64,000 nt of DNA from Alteribacter populi. Its GTDB lineage: Bacteria; Bacillota; Bacilli; Bacillales; Salisediminibacteriaceae. The position numbers were made by a program, and so were the translations under genes. The notes beneath the pieces were generated by a model. It saw nothing but the letters and a program-made list of their open reading frames with translations. It was not told the DNA's origin and ran no database searches. Below, in pieces: positions 24,654 through 34,141 of the stretch. The stretch is taken from positions 2,192,368 through 2,256,367 of the forward strand of contig NZ_KZ293963.1 of the NCBI RefSeq assembly GCF_002352765.1, in the 5' to 3' direction. The first letter of the stretch is position 1, and each line of letters starts with the position of its first letter.

Positions 24654-25937
24654 TTACTTGCTTAAGTGATAGAACGCGTCACGGCCAGCGTAACGGCCGA
24701 TGTACTCGAGCTCGTCTTCAATGCGAAGAAGCTGATTGTATTTTGCTACACGGTCAGTACGAGACGGTGCCCCTGTTTTAATTTGTCCTGCGTTTGTTGC
24801 AACAGCGATGTCAGCAATCGTGCTGTCTTCTGTTTCACCAGAGCGGTGAGAAATTACGGAGGTGTAACCTGAACGCTTCGCCATTTCGATTGCGTCGAAC
24901 GTTTCAGTCAACGTACCGATTTGGTTCACTTTGATCAAGATTGAGTTTCCAACACCTTGCTCAATGCCTTGAGAAAGCTTGTTTGTGTTCGTTACGAAAA
25001 GGTCATCGCCAACAAGCTGAACCTTATCACCGAGAGAATCGGTTAGCTTCTTGAATCCGTCCCAGTCGTTTTCGTCCAAACCGTCTTCAATAGAAACGAT
25101 TGGGTACTTAGAGCAAAGGTCTTCGTAGTAAGCGACCATCTCTTCAGACGTTTTTACAACACCTTCACCTTTCAAGTTGTACTTGCCGTCTTCATAAATT
25201 TCAGAAGCTGCTACGTCCATGGCAAGAACGATATCATCACCTGGCTTGTAACCAGCTTTTTCAATCGCTTCGATAATAGTAGAAAGCGCTTCTTCGTTGG
25301 ATGACAGGTTAGGAGCGAATCCACCTTCATCACCTACAGCTGTGTTATAGCCTTTATCTTTTAATACTTTTTTCAAGTTGTGAAAAATTTCCGCTCCCAT
25401 ACGAAGCGCATCGCCGAATTTTTCAGCTCCAACTGGCATTATCATGAATTCTTGAATATCGACGTTGTTGTCTGCGTGCTCACCACCGTTTAAGATATTC
25501 AGCATTGGTGTTGGAAGCGTCTTAGCGTTGAAGCCTCCAAGGTAAGTATAAAGAGGTACACCGAGTGCTTCAGCAGCCGCTCGAGCAACAGCGATAGAAA
25601 CACCAAGGATCGCGTTTGCACCTAATTTTTCTTTATTTTCCGTTCCATCAATTTCGATCATTAATTGGTCAATGCCAACTTGATCTAATGCATCAAAACC
25701 AACAAGTTCTGGTGCGATGACTTCGTTTACGTTTTCAACAGCTTTTGTAACGCCTTTACCCATCCAAGCGTCTCCACCATCGCGAAGCTCTACTGCTTCA
25801 TATTCTCCAGTAGATGCGCCACTTGGTACGAGGGCACGGCCGAATGCGCCGCTTTCAAGAGTTACTTCAACTTCTACAGTCGGATTCCCGCGAGAATCCA
25901 ATACTTGACGTGCATATACATCAAAAATTGCCGTCAT
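24654..25937 (-). CDS. eno: Enolase
   Basis: Enolase interconverts 2-phosphoglycerate and phosphoenolpyruvate. The 427-residue protein shows VYARQVLDSRGNPTVEVEV at the N terminus and the signature ILIKVNQIGTLTET near residue 338, and DGGDAWMGKGV-type substrate loops. From ATG 25937, AAGGAGTG lies six bases upstream; the in-frame start nine bases earlier overlaps that site. It is the last gene of the cggR-gapA-pgk-tpiA-gpmI-eno operon, 28 bp after gpmI. Confidence 0.98.
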   Translation of the reverse strand: MTAIFDVYARQVLDSRGNPTVEVEVTLESGAFGRALVPSGASTGEYEAVELRDGGDAWMGKGVTKAVENVNEVIAPELVGFDALDQVGIDQLMIEIDGTENKEKLGANAILGVSIAVARAAAEALGVPLYTYLGGFNAKTLPTPMLNILNGGEHADNNVDIQEFMIMPVGAEKFGDALRMGAEIFHNLKKVLKDKGYNTAVGDEGGFAPNLSSNEEALSTIIEAIEKAGYKPGDDIVLAMDVAASEIYEDGKYNLKGEGVVKTSEEMVAYYEDLCSKYPIVSIEDGLDENDWDGFKKLTDSLGDKVQLVGDDLFVTNTNKLSQGIEQGVGNSILIKVNQIGTLTETFDAIEMAKRSGYTSVISHRSGETEDSTIADIAVATNAGQIKTGAPSRTDRVAKYNQLLRIEDELEYIGRYAGRDAFYHLSK

Positions 25938-25965
25938 GTCCAACACTCCTTTTAAGTAAGTTTGT

Positions 25966-27504
25966 TTAGTCTTTAATCAATGATTTGCCTGTCATTTCTT
26001 TTGGCTGGTCAACACCTAAAAGTTGAAGCATTGTTGGAGCTAAATCCCCAAGAATGCCGTCTTCACGGATTTGAACGTCTTTATCTGTTACAATCACAGG
26101 TACAGGGTTCGTAGTGTGGGCTGTCATTGGCTTGCCTTCCATCGTCTCAATTTCATCTGAGTTCCCATGGTCTGCTGTAATTATTGCATGACCACCTTTT
26201 TCGACGATTTTATTCACCACTCGTCCTAAACATTCGTCAACAGCTTCAATGGCTTTGACCGTCGGATCCATTTTTCCGGAATGCCCAACCATGTCCGGGT
26301 TAGCGTAGTTTAAAATAATCATATCATGCTTGTCTTGCTCAATTTCACCTACAAGGGCATCCGTCACTTCATAAACGCTCATTTCCGGCTTCAAGTCGTA
26401 GGTAGCCACTTTCGGTGAATCGATCAAAACTCGTTCTTCACCTTCGAACTTCTCTTCACGCCCGCCACTGAAGAAGAATGTAACGTGGGGATATTTTTCT
26501 GTTTCTGAAATACGCAGCTGCGTGAGTCCTGCTTTTGAAACGACTTCTCCTAATGTGTTATCGAGATTCGCTGGTTCAAAGGCGACAAATCCATCTACTG
26601 TTTCACTGAAATGCGTCAAGCATACATAGTGTACGTTATTAGGGAATTTTTTACCACGGTCGAAATTACTAAACTCAGCGTTTGTAAACACTTGTGACAT
26701 TTGGATTGCGCGATCCGGCCGGAAGTTAAAGAAAATGATAGCATCGTCATCTTGAATCGTACCAACCGGCGTTTCTCCGTCTTCTTTCGTCATCACAGAC
26801 GGAAGCACGAATTCGTCATGGATATCATTCTTATACGAATCTTCCAAAGCATCAAGTGCATTACGGTACTTTAAGCCGTCACCATGAACCATGGCACGAT
26901 AGGACTTTTCAACTCGATCCCAACGCTTATCCCGGTCCATCGCATAGTATCGACCTTGAATCGAGGCAATTTCACCAATCCCTAATTCTTTTAACTTGTC
27001 TTGAGTTTCTTTAATGTATTTTTCCGCAGATTGCGGCCCTACGTCACGACCATCTAAAAACCCGTGCAGGTAAACTTGCTCGACACCGTTTGCTTTTGCC
27101 ATCTCAAGCAGTGCAAACATATGGTCAATATGACTGTGAATACCTCCATCAGATAAAAGCCCGTATATGTGAAGGTTCGTTCCTTTTGTTTTTACATGTT
27201 CCATTGCATTTAGAAATGTTTCATTCGCAAAGAATTCCCGTTCCCGAATGGCCATGTTCACACGCGTCAAACTTTGATAAACAACGCGGCCTGCACCGAT
27301 ATTTAAGTGCCCCACTTCAGAGTTCCCCATCTGCCCTTTTGGAAGACCTACCGCTTCACCACTAGCGGTGAGGGCGGCATGGGGATACTCTTCCCAGTAA
27401 CGGTCAAAGTTCGGCTTTTTTGCTTTTTCAACAGCATTTCCTTTTTTCTCATCGCGCAACGCAAAACCATCCAAGATGATCAGTGCGGTTGGTTTTTTAC
27501 TCAT
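25966..27504 (-). CDS. gpmI: 2,3-bisphosphoglycerate-independent phosphoglycerate mutase
   Basis: This Mn-dependent mutase converts 3- to 2-phosphoglycerate. The 512-residue alkaline-phosphatase-fold protein has the catalytic Ser62 in MGNSEVGHLNIGAG, HGFLDGRDVGP and the C-terminal metal motifs YANPDMVGHSGK and TADHGNSDE. Its start overlaps the tpiA end by 8 bp, so the two are translationally coupled. In Bacillus this enzyme's Mn and pH dependence matters in sporulation, which is family knowledge rather than visible here. Confidence 0.98.
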   Translation of the reverse strand: MSKKPTALIILDGFALRDEKKGNAVEKAKKPNFDRYWEEYPHAALTASGEAVGLPKGQMGNSEVGHLNIGAGRVVYQSLTRVNMAIREREFFANETFLNAMEHVKTKGTNLHIYGLLSDGGIHSHIDHMFALLEMAKANGVEQVYLHGFLDGRDVGPQSAEKYIKETQDKLKELGIGEIASIQGRYYAMDRDKRWDRVEKSYRAMVHGDGLKYRNALDALEDSYKNDIHDEFVLPSVMTKEDGETPVGTIQDDDAIIFFNFRPDRAIQMSQVFTNAEFSNFDRGKKFPNNVHYVCLTHFSETVDGFVAFEPANLDNTLGEVVSKAGLTQLRISETEKYPHVTFFFSGGREEKFEGEERVLIDSPKVATYDLKPEMSVYEVTDALVGEIEQDKHDMIILNYANPDMVGHSGKMDPTVKAIEAVDECLGRVVNKIVEKGGHAIITADHGNSDEIETMEGKPMTAHTTNPVPVIVTDKDVQIREDGILGDLAPTMLQLLGVDQPKEMTGKSLIKD

Positions 27505-28255
27505 TTCCTGCCTCCACTAGCTGTAAAAAGGATTGAGGATCAACGCTCGCACCACCGACAAGAGCACCATCAATATCAGACTTACCTAATAGCTCCTCAA
27601 TGTTTGCAGGTTTGACGCTTCCACCGTATTGAATACGGACAGCATTCGCTGCCTCTTCTGAAAATGTCGATTTCACTACGCTACGAATGACACCGCACGT
27701 CTCGTTCGCATCATCAGCAGAAGCGGTTTTTCCAGTTCCGATTGCCCAAATGGGTTCATAAGCGATAACGGTTTGTTTCACTTGCTCTTCAGAAAGACCT
27801 TCGAGGCCTTTTTTAACTTGAGTTGTCACGACATCTGCTGTTTTATCTGCTTCTTTTTCTTGAAGCGACTCACCAACACAAACGATAGGTGTTAAATTGT
27901 GGGTAAATGCAGCGTGTACTTTGTGATTGACGCTCTCGTCAGTTTCACCGAACATGTCACGTCGTTCAGAATGACCGATGATTACGTACTCAACTCCGAT
28001 ATCCCTCAATGCAACCGGACTAACTTCGCCAGTGAAAGCTCCATTTTCTTCAAAGTGCATGTTTTGAGCACCAATCTTTAAGTCACTGCCTTCCACTTCC
28101 TTTGTTAACGCATCTAAAAAGAGCGCAGGTGAGCAAACAACGGCGTCAACCGATTCCTTGGAAGGGATAAGTCCTTTAACTTCCTGAACGAAGTCAACTG
28201 CCTCTTGCTTCGTTTTATTCATTTTCCAGTTTCCTGCAATAATTGGTTTGCGCAT
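27497..28255 (-). CDS. tpiA: Triosephosphate isomerase
   Basis: TIM interconverts dihydroxyacetone phosphate and glyceraldehyde 3-phosphate. The 252-residue barrel shows the N-terminal IAGNWKMNKT, catalytic His in IIGHSERR and catalytic Glu in AYEPIWAIGTGK, and the phosphate-binding GGSVKP and GALVGGASV loops. The length is normal and the ATG has AGGAGG upstream. It lies 33 bp after pgk in the glycolytic operon. Confidence 0.98.
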   Translation of the reverse strand: MRKPIIAGNWKMNKTKQEAVDFVQEVKGLIPSKESVDAVVCSPALFLDALTKEVEGSDLKIGAQNMHFEENGAFTGEVSPVALRDIGVEYVIIGHSERRDMFGETDESVNHKVHAAFTHNLTPIVCVGESLQEKEADKTADVVTTQVKKGLEGLSEEQVKQTVIAYEPIWAIGTGKTASADDANETCGVIRSVVKSTFSEEAANAVRIQYGGSVKPANIEELLGKSDIDGALVGGASVDPQSFLQLVEAGNE

Positions 28256-28288
28256 TTTAAACCTCCTAAAAGCAATTCGTTCTTATGT

Positions 28289-29473
28289 TTATTTATCGTT
28301 TAACGCTACAACACCAGGAAGCTCTTTACCTTCCATAAACTCTAAAGAAGCTCCGCCTCCTGTAGAAATATGGTCCATGCTGTCAGCCATTCCAAATTTC
28401 TCAACAGCAGCAGCAGAGTCACCTCCACCGATTACTGTGTAAGTGCCTTCAGATTTTGCCAAAGCATCTCCAACAGCTTTCGTCCCATTAGCGAACAGTT
28501 CAAGTTCGAAAACCCCCATCGGACCGTTCCAGATCGCAAGTTTAGAAGAGGAAATGACTTCGCGGAAGGTTTCTCTTGTTTTTGGACCGATATCTAAGCC
28601 TTCCCAATCGCACGGGATGCTATCGATTGCAACGACTTTTGTGTTGGCTTGTTCACCAAAATCATCAGCTACTACAATGTCTTCCGGCATATAAAGCTTG
28701 ACACCATTCTTTTCGGCTTTCTCCATGAACTGTTTTGCCAAATCAAGCTTATCTTCTTCAAGAAGTGATTTGCCAATCTCATAGCCGCGAGCTTTAATGA
28801 ATGTATAAGCAAGTCCGCCACCGATAATCAAGTTATCTACTTTATCTAATAAGTTATCGATAACTCCGATTTTGTCCTTTACTTTTGCTCCACCAATGAT
28901 CGCTGTAAATGGTCGCTCTGGTTCGGAAAGAGCTTTTCCTAATACATCGAGCTCTTTTTCCATTAATAAACCTGCAGCAGCCGGTAAATGATGAGCGATA
29001 CCTTCAGTAGAAGCATGAGCACGGTGAGCTGCACCAAATGCATCGTTTACGTAAACGTCTGCAAGCTCAGCAAATTCTTTGGATAGATTTTCATCATTTT
29101 TCTCTTCGCCTGCCTCGAAGCGGACGTTCTCAAGAAGAACAATTTCACTTTCGTCAAGTTGTTCAATCGCTTTTTTCGGCTCTTCACCATAAACCTCATC
29201 CGTTTTAAGTACTTCTTTGCCAAGTAAATCAGACAAACGCTTGGCTACTGGATCTAACCGAAGCTCTTCAACGACTTCACCTTTAGGACGGCCTAAGTGG
29301 CTTGCTAAAATGACTTTAGCACCTTTTTCAGAAAGGTTTTGTATGGTCGGTAACGCTGCACGAATACGAGTGTCATCAGTAACTTCACCGTCTTTCATAG
29401 GAACGTTGAAGTCAACTCGACAAAATACTCGTTTCCCTTTTAGTTCGAAGTCACGAATTGTTTTTTTGTTCAT
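28289..29473 (-). CDS. pgk: Phosphoglycerate kinase
   Basis: PGK makes ATP from 1,3-bisphosphoglycerate. The 394-residue product carries RVDFNVPM near residues 20-27, the substrate-binding ASHLGRPKG, the hinge region and the nucleotide motif GGGDSAAAVEKFG near the C terminus. AGGAGGCATCTTC precedes the ATG. A hairpin terminator separates it from gapA, so pgk and the downstream genes may be made at lower level than gapA or from partial read-through. Confidence 0.98.
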   Translation of the reverse strand: MNKKTIRDFELKGKRVFCRVDFNVPMKDGEVTDDTRIRAALPTIQNLSEKGAKVILASHLGRPKGEVVEELRLDPVAKRLSDLLGKEVLKTDEVYGEEPKKAIEQLDESEIVLLENVRFEAGEEKNDENLSKEFAELADVYVNDAFGAAHRAHASTEGIAHHLPAAAGLLMEKELDVLGKALSEPERPFTAIIGGAKVKDKIGVIDNLLDKVDNLIIGGGLAYTFIKARGYEIGKSLLEEDKLDLAKQFMEKAEKNGVKLYMPEDIVVADDFGEQANTKVVAIDSIPCDWEGLDIGPKTRETFREVISSSKLAIWNGPMGVFELELFANGTKAVGDALAKSEGTYTVIGGGDSAAAVEKFGMADSMDHISTGGGASLEFMEGKELPGVVALNDK

Positions 29474-29529
29474 GAAGATGCCTCCTCATTTAAATTCAAT
29501 TATGGATCGTCAAATTGTTAGAAAGTTAG

Positions 29530-29578
29530 TCACAAAAATGAAAGAGGAAACCGGACACTTTCGTTTCCTCTTTCATAT
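29530..29578 (-). terminator. gapA-pgk intercistronic hairpin
   Basis: ATGAAAGAGGAAAC (29538-29551) pairs perfectly with GTTTCCTCTTTCAT (29563-29576), followed on the minus strand by TTTTTGTG. The 14-bp stem lies between gapA and pgk, where B. subtilis also has a partial terminator and mRNA processing. Confidence 0.8.
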
Positions 29579-29598
29579 GTGGATTGGATAAGAGAGGT

Positions 29599-30606
29599 TT
29601 ATAGACCTTTTTTAGCGATATAGTCAACAAGGTCTACAACACGATTAGAATAGCCCCACTCATTGTCGTACCAAGAGATGACTTTAACCATATTGCCTTC
29701 CATAACCATTGTAGATAAAGCATCGATTGTAGAAGACTCAGGATTTCCGTTGTAATCACCTGATACAAGTGGCTCTTCGCTGTATCCAAGTACACCGTTC
29801 AACTCGCCTTCAGCTGCTTCTTGAAGAGCTGCGTTTACTTCTTCAGCCGTTACGTCTTTGTCAAGCTCAGCAACAAGGTCTACTAAAGATACGTTTGGCG
29901 TTGGAACTCGCATAGCGCCACCGTTTAGCTTTCCGTCAAGCTCAGGAAGGACTAAAGCAACCGCTTTTGCAGCTCCTGTTGTTGTTGGAATGATGTTTTC
30001 TGCTGCAGCACGCGCACGACGGTAATCTTTGTGAGGTAAGTCAAGAATTTGCTGGTCATTCGTGTAAGAGTGAACAGTTGTCATCATTCCTCGACGGATT
30101 CCGAACTTGTCATTCAAGACTTTTGCAAATGGTGCTAGACAGTTCGTTGTACATGAAGCGTTAGAGATTACGTGATGGTTGCTAGCATCGTAGCTGTCCT
30201 CATTTACACCCATAACCACTGTAATATCTTCTTCTTTAGCAGGAGCAGAAATGATCACTTTTTTCGCGCCAGCTTCGATATGTTTCGCAGCATCGGCACG
30301 TTGAGTGAAGCGGCCAGTAGATTCAACTACCACTTGAACTCCTAGGTCTCCCCAACCTAATTTTGCAGGATCACGTTCAGCAAGTACTTTGATTTCTTTG
30401 CCATCTACTACTAGGTTGTCACCTTTTACTTCAACTGTTACATCTAATTTCCCGTGTATAGAGTCGTACTGTAGTAGGTGTGCAAGCATATCAGCATCTG
30501 TTAAGTCATTTACTGCAACAACTTCCACTTCAGAGTTGTTTAATGCTGCTCGGAAAACGTTACGTCCGATACGTCCAAATCCATTAATACCAATTTTTGT
30601 TGCCAT
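29599..30606 (-). CDS. gapA: Glyceraldehyde-3-phosphate dehydrogenase (glycolytic)
   Basis: The NAD-dependent enzyme oxidises glyceraldehyde 3-phosphate in glycolysis. The 335-residue protein has the Rossmann motif GINGFGRIGR at the N terminus, the catalytic Cys152 in SNASCTTNCLAP and the C-terminal SWYDNEWGYSNRVVDL. AAGGAGGAG precedes the ATG. It directly follows cggR, whose product represses this operon in the absence of fructose-1,6-bisphosphate; that pairing marks it as the glycolytic GapA, not the gluconeogenic GapB. Confidence 0.98.
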   Translation of the reverse strand: MATKIGINGFGRIGRNVFRAALNNSEVEVVAVNDLTDADMLAHLLQYDSIHGKLDVTVEVKGDNLVVDGKEIKVLAERDPAKLGWGDLGVQVVVESTGRFTQRADAAKHIEAGAKKVIISAPAKEEDITVVMGVNEDSYDASNHHVISNASCTTNCLAPFAKVLNDKFGIRRGMMTTVHSYTNDQQILDLPHKDYRRARAAAENIIPTTTGAAKAVALVLPELDGKLNGGAMRVPTPNVSLVDLVAELDKDVTAEEVNAALQEAAEGELNGVLGYSEEPLVSGDYNGNPESSTIDALSTMVMEGNMVKVISWYDNEWGYSNRVVDLVDYIAKKGL

Positions 30607-30702
30607 AATAATAGCTCCTCCTTAAGTTAGGTAAAGAAAGTTTTTATATTTCAAAGGGGATTCCCCTTGATACACATTATTTAACACGTGCTGTAGTGCA
30701 TT

Positions 30703-31734
30703 TTAAACGTCCATTTCATCGAGCATCGCTTTTGCAGCCCCTTCATCCGTCACAAGAACCTGGCTCGGCCCCTGTTTCAAATAAGCTTGAATAGCATGCC
30801 CTTTAGACGCTCCTCCTGCAACGGCAATCACATACGGAATAGACGTTAAATCTTCTAGCTGCAGACCAATTGTAAGGACTTTATGAATAATATCCCCCCT
30901 CTGATCAAAATAATAACCAAAGGCTTCGGCTACTGCTTGCTTTTGAAGAAGTTTTTCAACAATTTCCTGTGATGATTGTCTGCGCTCAGCCATTGTCTTC
31001 GCTTCACCAATGCCATGAACAACAATGGTAGCTGAGCGAATCAAGTTTAAAATCTCTCGAACAGAAGGCTCTTCTACGAGAGACGCATACGATTCCTTAC
31101 TTAATTGATCAGGTACGTGAAGCAATCGGTACTCACCGGACGCTTTTCTCGCCATCTCAGCACAGATCGTATTTGCTTGATTTTCAACCTGTTCGCCAAG
31201 TCCTCCTCTAGCAGGAACAAACAAAGCGTTTTCCATCTCGCCATCAGGTGTCATCATATCTGCAACTGATGAGATCGACGTACCGCCAGTAACGGCAATG
31301 ATGTTTCCTTTTTTAGCAAGCCTTTTCTTCATAAGAGAAACTGCAGCACGGCCCATCTCTTTTTTTACCCACGGAAATTCATCGCTGTCTCCAGGTACGA
31401 TTATCACGTCTTGAAGGTGAAGTTGCTCCTTCAATTTCCGTTCGATTGTTTTTAAGTCAAAGGTTTCTTTCATCACTTCTTCTAATTGAACAAGTAAATT
31501 GTACCCTTCTTCTGTGAGTGTCATTCCCGACGCCGCAACATCAATTAACCCTTGCTCTTTTAAAAAAGTCACTTCACTGCGAAGAATCCGTTCTGACATT
31601 TCCAGGCTAGTTGCGAGACTTCTTCTTCCGATTGGCTGCATGAGCCGGACAAAGCGGAGAATACGATAACGCATTCCCATCGTTTCTACGAGATCAGGAA
31701 GCAATTTTTTCTGAATATCTAACAATCGATTCAT
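30703..31734 (-). CDS. cggR: Central glycolytic genes regulator CggR
   Basis: CggR is a SorC/DeoR-type repressor that senses fructose-1,6-bisphosphate and represses its own gapA operon. The 343-residue protein has an N-terminal winged HTH (about 30-65, RRSLATSLEMSERILRSEV) and a C-terminal sugar-phosphate domain with TGGTSISSVADMM and VVHGIGEAKTM. Length is normal. A matching CggR operator and a sigma-A promoter lie 140-280 bp upstream, so autoregulation is likely. It heads the six-gene operon. Confidence 0.97.
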   Translation of the reverse strand: MNRLLDIQKKLLPDLVETMGMRYRILRFVRLMQPIGRRSLATSLEMSERILRSEVTFLKEQGLIDVAASGMTLTEEGYNLLVQLEEVMKETFDLKTIERKLKEQLHLQDVIIVPGDSDEFPWVKKEMGRAAVSLMKKRLAKKGNIIAVTGGTSISSVADMMTPDGEMENALFVPARGGLGEQVENQANTICAEMARKASGEYRLLHVPDQLSKESYASLVEEPSVREILNLIRSATIVVHGIGEAKTMAERRQSSQEIVEKLLQKQAVAEAFGYYFDQRGDIIHKVLTIGLQLEDLTSIPYVIAVAGGASKGHAIQAYLKQGPSQVLVTDEGAAKAMLDEMDV

Positions 31735-31791
31735 CTTTAGCGACTCCTTTTGTTTCGCCCGTTTTTATGTACGCATTTCGGGTTATAACAA

Positions 31792-31848
31792 GAAAAGCGC
31801 ATGGAGCTAGACACCGAAACGTAGATTTTATACTTTCTTAACTCTTAA
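31792..31848. repeat. GGAGCTAGACACCGAAACG dispersed repeat in the cggR leader
   Basis: The stretch contains AGCGCATGGAGCTAGACACC then GAAACGTAGATTTTATACTTTC. Close relatives lie at 2908-2953, 39680-39750 and 58118-58176, with fragments at 3438 and 34875. Here it sits between the CggR operator and the cggR ribosome site. Confidence 0.65.
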
Positions 31849-31877
31849 CAAAGTCTTATCGACCTCTTTTCGTTCGG

Positions 31878-31913
31878 GACCAAAAAAGTCCCTCATAGAC
31901 ATATTATGTCCCA
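31878..31913 (-). promoter_or_regulatory. CggR operator
   Basis: On the minus strand the sequence reads GGGAC-N6-TGTC-N5-GGGAC-N6-GGTC (31912 to 31878). It matches the known B. subtilis CggR operator CGGGACN6TGTCN4CGGGACN6TGTC at nearly all fixed positions. It is about 70 bp downstream of the -10 box, as expected for a roadblock-type repressor site. Confidence 0.85.
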
Positions 31914-31984
31914 GATAGGCGAAAAAAAAAGATCCTTTCTTTGCCAATTGAAAATTAGAAATAGACTTTTGTCTACTTACTGAC

Positions 31985-32013
31985 ATTGTAGCAAGGAAAG
32001 AATCATCATTCAA
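31985..32013 (-). promoter_or_regulatory. cggR-gapA operon promoter
   Basis: On the minus strand TTGAAT (32008-32013) and TACAAT (31985-31990) are 17 bp apart, a good sigma-A promoter upstream of the CggR operator. Confidence 0.75.
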
Positions 32014-32095
32014 GAATTAACTTTTAATTGGATCACTTTAATCCAAAATAGAGGGCAAAAGGACTTGGTAAGGTCCATTTATAACTAGAATACCG

Positions 32096-32353
32096 TTATT
32101 TTTCCCGCATCTTTTGAATATCCTCTATTTTTTGTTTTAAGGTAAATGAAGAAAGGATCCCTTCATCTAACACAATCCCTTTATCATCCGTTACGACAGG
32201 GATTCGAATTTGATATAACTCAAGTAAACGGTCATCATCATAAATATCAACTTCTTCTATGATAAAATCAAAATTATCTTTTAGTAGCTTTAAAAAAGAA
32301 AGCCCCTTCTCACATAAAGGACATTGTTTTTTCGTGTAAAAATATAGCTTCAT
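32096..32353 (-). CDS. Glutaredoxin-like (DUF836 type) thioredoxin-fold protein
   Basis: The 85-residue protein starts LYFYTKKQCPLCEKGLSFL, with a CPLC redox motif at residues 11-14, and has IRIPVVTDDKG at the position of the cis-proline loop. This is the small glutaredoxin-family fold often annotated DUF836. It lies 33 bp downstream of rpoN on the same strand, and precedes the cggR operon. No partner is visible; a thiol-disulfide exchange role is inferred from the fold only. Confidence 0.85.
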   Translation of the reverse strand: MKLYFYTKKQCPLCEKGLSFLKLLKDNFDFIIEEVDIYDDDRLLELYQIRIPVVTDDKGIVLDEGILSSFTLKQKIEDIQKMREK

Positions 32354-32386
32354 CTTAAAGAAATCCCCTGTCTACTAATCGTGTCT

Positions 32387-33742
32387 TTACGTAAATCGTT
32401 TTCGTTGCGAAGAAGAAGGAATGTGCATTTCATCACGGTATTTAGCTACCGTTCGTCTAGATACATGAAGATCGTACTCTGCCTTTAGCAAGTCGGCCAG
32501 TTTTTGGTCGGATAATGGTTTCCTTTTTGATTCCTGGTCAACTAACCGCTTCATATAAATCTTTACTTTTTCAGAAGAAGCACCGTCTCCTCCATTTGAA
32601 TTTCCTCCAACCATGGAAGTGAAAAAATACTTCAGCTCGAATACTCCCCGAGACGTTTGCACATATTTCTTTGTTGTCGCACGTGAAACAGTCGATTCAT
32701 GAACATCAACACTTTCTGCGATTTGTTTTAAAGTCAGAGGCTGTAAATAACCTGGGCCGTGTTCGAAAAATGCCTCTTGGTGCTCCACTATGGCCTCTGT
32801 AACTTTCTTAAGCGTCTCCTGTCGTTGAACAATACTTTTGATGATCCACTGCAATTGTTCGTATTTTTGTTTTAAATATTCATCGACTTCATCATTCTTT
32901 TCTTGGAGCATCCGTTCATATCCCCGATTTAGAGACACTTTTGGTAAGTGCTGTTCGTTTAGCATCACTTTGTATTCACCGTCGATTTCCTTCACGGTCA
33001 CATCAGGAGTCACATATTCAGCTGGTTCATCATGAAACACAGCACCCGGCCTCGGATTTAAAGTTTGAATAAGATCTGACACACTTTGAATATCAAAAAC
33101 GTCTACCTGTTCTAGTTTGGCGATTTTTTGGTATTGCTTTTTCGCAATAAGATCTAGATTATTTTCCACGACCCGTTCTGCCAAAAGGTCTCGATTTTCT
33201 AGTTGTCGCAATTGCAAAAGCAAGCATTCCTTTATAGATGTTGCGCCAATCCCCGCAGGTTCAAGGCTTTGTAACACGTTTAACGCTTTGGCTGCCTCTT
33301 CGATCGGTTCTTGCAATTCCTCCGCTAACTTATCTAATGAAAAAGGTAAATAGCCATTTTTGTCTATACTCAGAGCCAAGTAAACCACGCTTCGCCGGAG
33401 TTGATCTGAAATCTCTAAAAACCGGATTTGCGCTAAAAGAAAATCTTGTAGCCCCTCTTCTTGTTCACTCACATTATCAATGACAGAATAATCATCATCG
33501 TGGTCTTGACGATTTCTACTATCATAATAAGGTGTTTGTAAATTCATATTGTCGCGAACGAGCTCTTCCTGGGCTCGGTTTTCCTTCAGTTCGATTAACG
33601 GATTTTCAAGCTGCTGTTCGTGTAAGTAATGATTCAAATCCAACACGGAATATTGCAAAATGGTAATCGCTTGACGAAGTTCATTCGTCATGACCAGCTT
33701 CATTGTCTGCTGTTGGTATAAACCTAAGTCCATGTTCATCAT
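32387..33742 (-). CDS. rpoN: RNA polymerase sigma-54 factor (SigL)
   Basis: Sigma-54 directs polymerase to -24/-12 promoters that need an enhancer-binding ATPase. The 451-residue protein has the N-terminal Gln-rich activator region (LYQQQTMKLVMTNELRQAI), the core-binding domain, an HTH (TLKQIAESVDVHESTVSRATTKKY in parts) and the C-terminal RpoN box SRRTVAKYRDEMHIPSS. The start chosen is ATG 33742 after a G-rich ribosome site; the in-frame TTG at 33760 includes that site. In Bacillus SigL drives bkd, levanase and arginine/proline-type catabolic operons; targets are not in this window. Confidence 0.96.
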   Translation of the reverse strand: MMNMDLGLYQQQTMKLVMTNELRQAITILQYSVLDLNHYLHEQQLENPLIELKENRAQEELVRDNMNLQTPYYDSRNRQDHDDDYSVIDNVSEQEEGLQDFLLAQIRFLEISDQLRRSVVYLALSIDKNGYLPFSLDKLAEELQEPIEEAAKALNVLQSLEPAGIGATSIKECLLLQLRQLENRDLLAERVVENNLDLIAKKQYQKIAKLEQVDVFDIQSVSDLIQTLNPRPGAVFHDEPAEYVTPDVTVKEIDGEYKVMLNEQHLPKVSLNRGYERMLQEKNDEVDEYLKQKYEQLQWIIKSIVQRQETLKKVTEAIVEHQEAFFEHGPGYLQPLTLKQIAESVDVHESTVSRATTKKYVQTSRGVFELKYFFTSMVGGNSNGGDGASSEKVKIYMKRLVDQESKRKPLSDQKLADLLKAEYDLHVSRRTVAKYRDEMHIPSSSQRKRFT

Positions 33743-33973
33743 GAGGTACCCCCCCCTCAATTAAGTATACAGGAGCGGACAAAATCGTGAAAACACTCTG
33801 TATTAAGAAAAGCGCAAGGCGCCCGCTTACCTTTCGAAAAAACACAGTCACTCCTATGATTTTTCCTTTTCATAAACGTCCATCGTTATTCACTCCTATT
33901 TTACCACAGTGTGTATGCGCTTACGGTAAGTAATTTTTGTCACAGACGGTTTGACATTTTAAATAGAAAAGGC

Positions 33974-34062
33974 GTTTGAACTCGTATATAATAGGCTATC
34001 ATGAAAAGTGTCGATTTTTTTATTCACTACACATGAACGAATCATTTGACCTTCATTGACCT
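33974..34062 (+). promoter_or_regulatory. clpP control region with CtsR box
   Basis: TTTGACCTTCATTGACCT (34045-34062) is, on the opposite strand, AGGTCAATGAAGGTCAAA, a near-perfect CtsR heptad repeat. Upstream, GTTTGA (33974) and GGCTAT (33994) with a 14-bp spacer resemble a sigma-B promoter, and TATAAT (33987-33992) may be a sigma-A -10 with a poor -35. Heat and stress control of clpP by CtsR and SigB is known in B. subtilis. The remaining spacer to rpoN (33743-33973) shows only a GCGCAAGGCGCC fragment. Confidence 0.7.
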
Positions 34063-34141
34063 TTATGGTTATGATAAGGATACCTTCATAGTGAAGCAGA
34101 AGAATTTCATAACAATGGATATGATTAAAGGAGGACTTACG

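Noticed and set aside
33951..33992. TTGACA (33951) with TATAAT (33987) as the clpP sigma-A promoter
   Set aside because: The spacing is 30 bp, far outside the 16-18 bp range; the boxes cannot act as a pair.
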